Shown piece after piece: positions 61,025 to 64,000 of a stretch of DNA of 64,000 nt. Source of the DNA: Choristoneura fumiferana (taxonomy: Eukaryota; Arthropoda; Insecta; Lepidoptera; Tortricidae). Made by a program: the position numbers and the translations under genes. The stretch spans positions 4,469,343-4,533,342 of the forward strand of contig NC_133499.1 of the NCBI RefSeq assembly GCF_025370935.1. Reading direction: 5' to 3'. The notes under the pieces were generated by a model. It saw nothing but the letters and a program-made list of their open reading frames with translations, did not search any database and was not told the origin of the DNA. Position 1 is the stretch's first letter; the number at the start of each line of letters is the position of its first letter.

Positions 61025-61138
61025 TCAAGTTAAAAAACCTGCTTTCCACCCGTTTAAGAGCTACGATGCCACAGACATACAGACACACATAGCGGTCAAA
61101 CTTATAACACCCCTCTTTTTGCGTCGGGGGTTAAAAAC
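61025..61138 (-). mobile_element. Family A 5' half
   Basis: The minus strand starts TTTTTAACCCCCGACGCAAA and runs to GCATCGTAGCTCTTAAACGG, GTGGAAAGCAGGTTTTT. Confidence 0.85.
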
Positions 61139-61359
61139 AGACAACCCCAATTCCCCGCGATGTGCCGCCACGGCTTAAAACCAAACTATGTTTACAGTCT
61201 CCGTGCGTAGGTACCTATAGGCTGATGCTGATAAACAACCAAACTAAAGTGTAGTTAGAACAACAAACTGTCTGCGGGGGCGTGACGAGCGCAGCGGCCG
61301 CTGGCTTAGCAGCCGAGCCTGTAGCACGGGAGTCTGTTGCGAAATAAGCCATTCATTTT

Positions 61360-61555
61360 TAACCGACGCAATAAGAGTAGCTCGCCAACGGATGGGCCAA
61401 TTTCGACGCGGTTTTTTCTTCGTAAAAGCGAGTATCCTGTGGTGGTTCTAAGCAATGTTTGATAAAACTGGTTCAGCCATTTTTGAGATATTAAATTTTG
61501 ATAAAGTCTGGGTTTTTCAACTTTCTGAAGTTGGTTACGTTATTTATAATTCTTG
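61360..61555 (+). mobile_element. Family A element, diverged
   Basis: GTAGCTCGCCAACGGATGGG, GTGGTGGTTCTAAGCAATG, AACTGGTTCAGCCATTTTTG, CAACTTTCTGAAGTTGGTTA. Confidence 0.6.
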
Positions 61556-62059
61556 TAAAAATTGAACTGTAATGTTTTGAAAGTTTTTTTAACTTGAAAT
61601 ATTTGACATCGACCATCTTAACCCCTGGTATCCTTAGAACACGGATCAGCGCCAAATTTAAACTCTTTTTTTATTTTTTTTTATTTGAATCAACTTTTGC
61701 TGATGTGCTTATTCAAACAGATGAGACTTGAATTTAGTAGTAGTAGTTTGGAAATATCCAATTAAATAACACACGTTTATCGCTCACAGCTTCCGGTCAA
61801 GCGCCGTAGTTTGCTCAGTTCTATTGCTTGATTGTTTTCGCAAATCTTTAGTAGTTACTGTGTACTTTGTAGCAGCCTTGTGTTACGATACTGTTTATAA
61901 TTTTACCTAGCATTTGCAATTAAGTAATTCTTTGTTTGCTATAATGTTTACACGATTTAAGTAATTAGTCAGTCTCAGAAATAGAAATACAATACAAACA
62001 TTCTCTACTAGCTTATGCAAACCATCATGACATGAGAAGGTGATAAATACGTTTGTAGG
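61556..62059. other. Unassigned DNA
   Basis: No recognised feature. Confidence 0.4.
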
Positions 62060-62325
62060 TAGTAGGACCTTGTGCAAGGTCCGCCCGGATTGCTATCACC
62101 ATCTTGTTCGCTAATCCCGCCGTGAAGCAGCAGTGCTTGCACTGTTGTGTTTCGGCGTGGAGAGTAAGACAGCCAGTGAAATTACTGGCACTTGAGGTAT
62201 CCCATCTTAGGCCTCTAGGTTGGCAACGCATCTGCAATTCCCCTGGTTTGCAGATGTTTATGGGCGTGGTGATCTTTAATCAGGAGACCCACTTGCTCGT
62301 TTGCCATCCAGTCGTATAAAAAAAT
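62060..62325 (-). mobile_element. Family J repeat
   Basis: The minus strand has GACTGGATGGCAAACGAGCA, CACCACGCCCATAAACATC, CCTAAGATGGGATACCTCAA, AGTAATTTCACTGGCTGTC, GGTGATAGCAATCCGGGCGG. Confidence 0.87.
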
Positions 62326-62554
62326 CTGAATATGCCCTCTCTACCCTATCAATGGTTGCGTAAAAAAAATATTAAAAAAAAAACTTATGCGTTTTCTTAC
62401 ATTTGCTTATTTACCTGTGTCTATATCAATGTTTCTTTTAATTTCAGGTATGTATTGCTGAACACGATTTAATTGGGCTTAGCAACGTGTGAGTTAATGA
62501 TATACCGTGAGTACTTAACATATAAATTATAAAACATAGTATTGTCATTTGGTC

Positions 62555-62625
62555 CTATATATGTCCTACTGCAGAGCAGGCTTCCTCTTAGAATAAGAAG
62601 GTGGACTCGGTGCGGATCAGTAAAG
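62555..62625 (-). mobile_element. SINE family D remnant
   Basis: TATATATGTCCTACTGCAGA, GCAGGCTTCCTCTTAGAATA and GTGCGGATCAG follow the order of the D 3' part at low identity. Confidence 0.45.
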
Positions 62626-62741
62626 ATAAAATATAAGGTAAAACTAAAATTAGTCCATGTGACTGTTATATAAAGTGAATGCATACCAAGTGAACCGTTA
62701 TACGTTATAAAATTAATGGATTTTGTTATTATATCTAAACA

Positions 62742-62841
62742 NNNNNNNNNNNNNNNNNNNNNNNNNNNNNNNNNNNNNNNNNNNNNNNNNNNNNNNNNNN
62801 NNNNNNNNNNNNNNNNNNNNNNNNNNNNNNNNNNNNNNNNN
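62742..62841. other. Assembly gap (100 N)
   Basis: Exactly 100 N, the conventional length for a gap of unknown size. Flanking sequence cannot be joined with confidence. Confidence 0.99.
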
Positions 62842-62994
62842 GATCGCGAGCGCCAGAAACGTTAGGCAATACGGCCCTGGAGTCGCGAAATTTGACAAGA
62901 AAAAAAATCTCATGAGCGATTTTTCGTTAAGTCTCTAGCGGTGTATTCTTCTTGGCAATGACGGTCATTCTAAAAGCGCTGGTAGTACAAAAAT

Positions 62995-63590
62995 TCAATA
63001 TCTCCAAAACGGCTGAACCGATTTTGATGAAACATGTCTAAGAACCATCGCTAGAAAACCTAAAGCAGGTTAAAAAAAACGCATTCTTCGAGATGTTGGT
63101 TTGCGCACTCAGTACAAATTTAATTATGTTATTCCCAGAGCTCATAGTAAACTATTTATAAAAGTGCTTTTTTGCCGCTATGCGTATTTTTAATAAACTA
63201 CCGGTTGAAATAAAAAACTAGAGGGCAAAAGTTCAAGTTTACACTTAAAAATTGGCTTATAAATAATACCTTTTATGATACAAAGGAATTTTTTGCTCAT
63301 TGAAATTAATAAGTATACTTGCGCGAAAATAATTATAGATATTATACAAGATAAATTAATATAATAATAAGATTTTATATTGTACGTCCGAAATGGACAA
63401 ACTGTTGAGACTTATAACCTTTTGTAAACACCCTATTATGTACACAGTTATAACAATAAAGTTTATTTCTATTCTATTTCTATTCATTCAAATCGGTCCA
63501 CCCGCTTAAGAGCTACGGTGCCACAGACAGACACACACACATAGCGGTCAAACTTATAACACCCCTCTTTTTGCGTCGGGGTTTAAAAAA
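62995..63590 (-). mobile_element. Family A element interrupted by a LINE
   Basis: 3' part at 62995-63086 (CAAAATCGG complement: AACGGCTGAACCGATTTTGA; ACCATCGCTAGAAAACC) and 5' part at 63485-63590 (CACCCGCTTAAGAGCTACGG; CCCTCTTTTTGCGTCGG). Continuous with consensus when the LINE is removed. Confidence 0.9.
63087..63484 (+). pseudogene. LINE 3' end with TTCTA tail and CATTC target duplication
   Basis: CATTC at 63082-63086 and 63485-63489. Decayed frame with ...FNKLPVEIK and, after a stop, FKFTLKNWLINNTFYDTKEF, the end of a Jockey/CR1-like reverse transcriptase. The 3' end ACAATAAAGTTTATTTCTAT continues with TCTATTTCTATT. The insertion is 5'-truncated. Confidence 0.85.
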
Positions 63591-64000
63591 CATGTAAAAG
63601 AACCATAATGCGCCCTATAAATTTACAATATAAATATATATTTTTTTACAGTATAAAGTTTCTTTCCTGAATAGGTACTCACTTTCTTTTGAGATCAGCT
63701 TCTTTAAAATTTTCTTCTTCTTCTCTTGTGTAATGAAGTTTTTGGAATCACATGTTTGATGTACGGCTATTGCTCGAAAATGGTGTAAATGTGTTCCTAC
63801 TACATTACCGCTCTCGTACTATATTTTCAACTGTTGTGAAAATTAACAGGGTACTACTTTTTTCTACTCCACTTAATTTCAAATTCTGCCACAGTTTTTC
63901 TACAATTTCGACTAGTATTTTCCCAGTTATGATTAAAAATGCGCCGCTACAAAATAAATACATCAAAAAAATCACAATATTCTAACTCTAAGATAAACAC
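63591..64000. other. Unassigned DNA
   Basis: AT-rich with T-rich tracts. No gene or repeat recognised. Confidence 0.4.

Noticed and set aside
62431..62470. Acceptor-like TTTTAATTTCAG followed by GTATGT
   Set aside because: No open frame with coding character follows, and the site is close to an assembly gap.
1..64000. CRISPR arrays, bacterial operons, endogenous viral genes, telomeric TTAGG arrays
   Set aside because: I looked for spaced direct repeats, ribosome-binding sites, viral-type frames and TTAGG runs and found none. The sequence is eukaryotic.

Overview
This window looks like intergenic or intronic DNA from a moth or butterfly (Lepidoptera). The base composition is AT-rich. The DNA is packed with repeat types typical of that order: several tRNA-derived SINEs, 3' ends of RTE-like and CR1/Jockey-like LINEs, short elements carrying GTCT/GTCC microsatellites, Helitron-like elements ending in CTAG, and many small inverted-repeat (MITE) elements. 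There is no bacterial, viral or organellar gene content, no rRNA and no intact transposase or reverse transcriptase. Most long open frames are accidents of repeats (CA microsatellite, 72-bp satellite) or decayed LINE tails. Several listed frames open on TTG rather than ATG and mean nothing for a eukaryotic gene.

Candidate host coding sequence is sparse, all on the + strand. (1) An internal exon at 20632-20818 has a good 3' splice site, a short upstream ORF, an ATG at 20725 opening a basic-then-hydrophobic N-terminus (signal peptide or signal anchor), and a consensus GTAAGT donor. The rest of the gene is not visible here. (2) A 33-codon small ORF at 14257-14358 lies in a non-repetitive island and encodes a single-pass membrane micropeptide whose pattern recalls the sarcolamban/phospholamban class. 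(3) A 54-codon ORF at 59836-60000 also predicts one membrane helix. Both are hypotheses.

Repeat families are given working letters, defined here only. A: begins TTTTTAACCCCCGACGC, has GTCT runs, ends near TTGGTTAGGTTA. B, C and D: tRNA-derived SINEs. F: Helitron-like, begins ACTAATATTATAAATGCG and ends in a GC hairpin plus CTAG. G, H and I: begin with an AGGGTTCCGT hairpin, carry GTCT/GTCC runs and end near a hairpin such as GTCCGACTCGCACTTG. J: GGCAAACGAGCAAGTGGG repeat. K: relative of F. L: AACCGACTTCAAAAA repeat with a long stem. M: GACTGTACTTGCATTGTCA repeat. N: GGGCTACGnAnTAGCCC repeat. O: GGGCGGTA repeat. P: palindromic CTACGAAGTnC MITE. Q: ACCCGACTGCCCAAAGG repeat. R: GGCTCGACCGGGTTAGTACC repeat. 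S: TACTTTGCTCACCC repeat. RTE: LINE 3' ends with (GAT)n tails.

Layout. 0-4.4 kb: CA microsatellite, F/I remnants, an RTE tail, a large inverted repeat, SINEs and a G element. 4.6-6.3 kb: a 72-bp satellite array with a 216-bp higher-order period. 6.3-13.5 kb: nested A/I/P/M elements. 13.5-15 kb: non-repetitive island with the micropeptide ORF. 15-24 kb: repeats around the 20.6-20.8 kb exon. 24.5-29 kb: a 375-bp near-perfect palindrome, a mostly unrecognised 2.2 kb, and a nested A/SINE/MITE stack. 29-36.3 kb: two LINE remnants, S elements, a SINE split by another LINE, and hAT-type MITEs. 37-49 kb: A pairs, three hAT-type MITEs with 8-bp duplications or near it, and L hairpins. 49-64 kb: LINE tails, an RTE/SINE/unknown triple nest, a micropeptide candidate, a 100-N assembly gap and a LINE inserted into an A element. 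The nests allow the order of insertion to be read directly.
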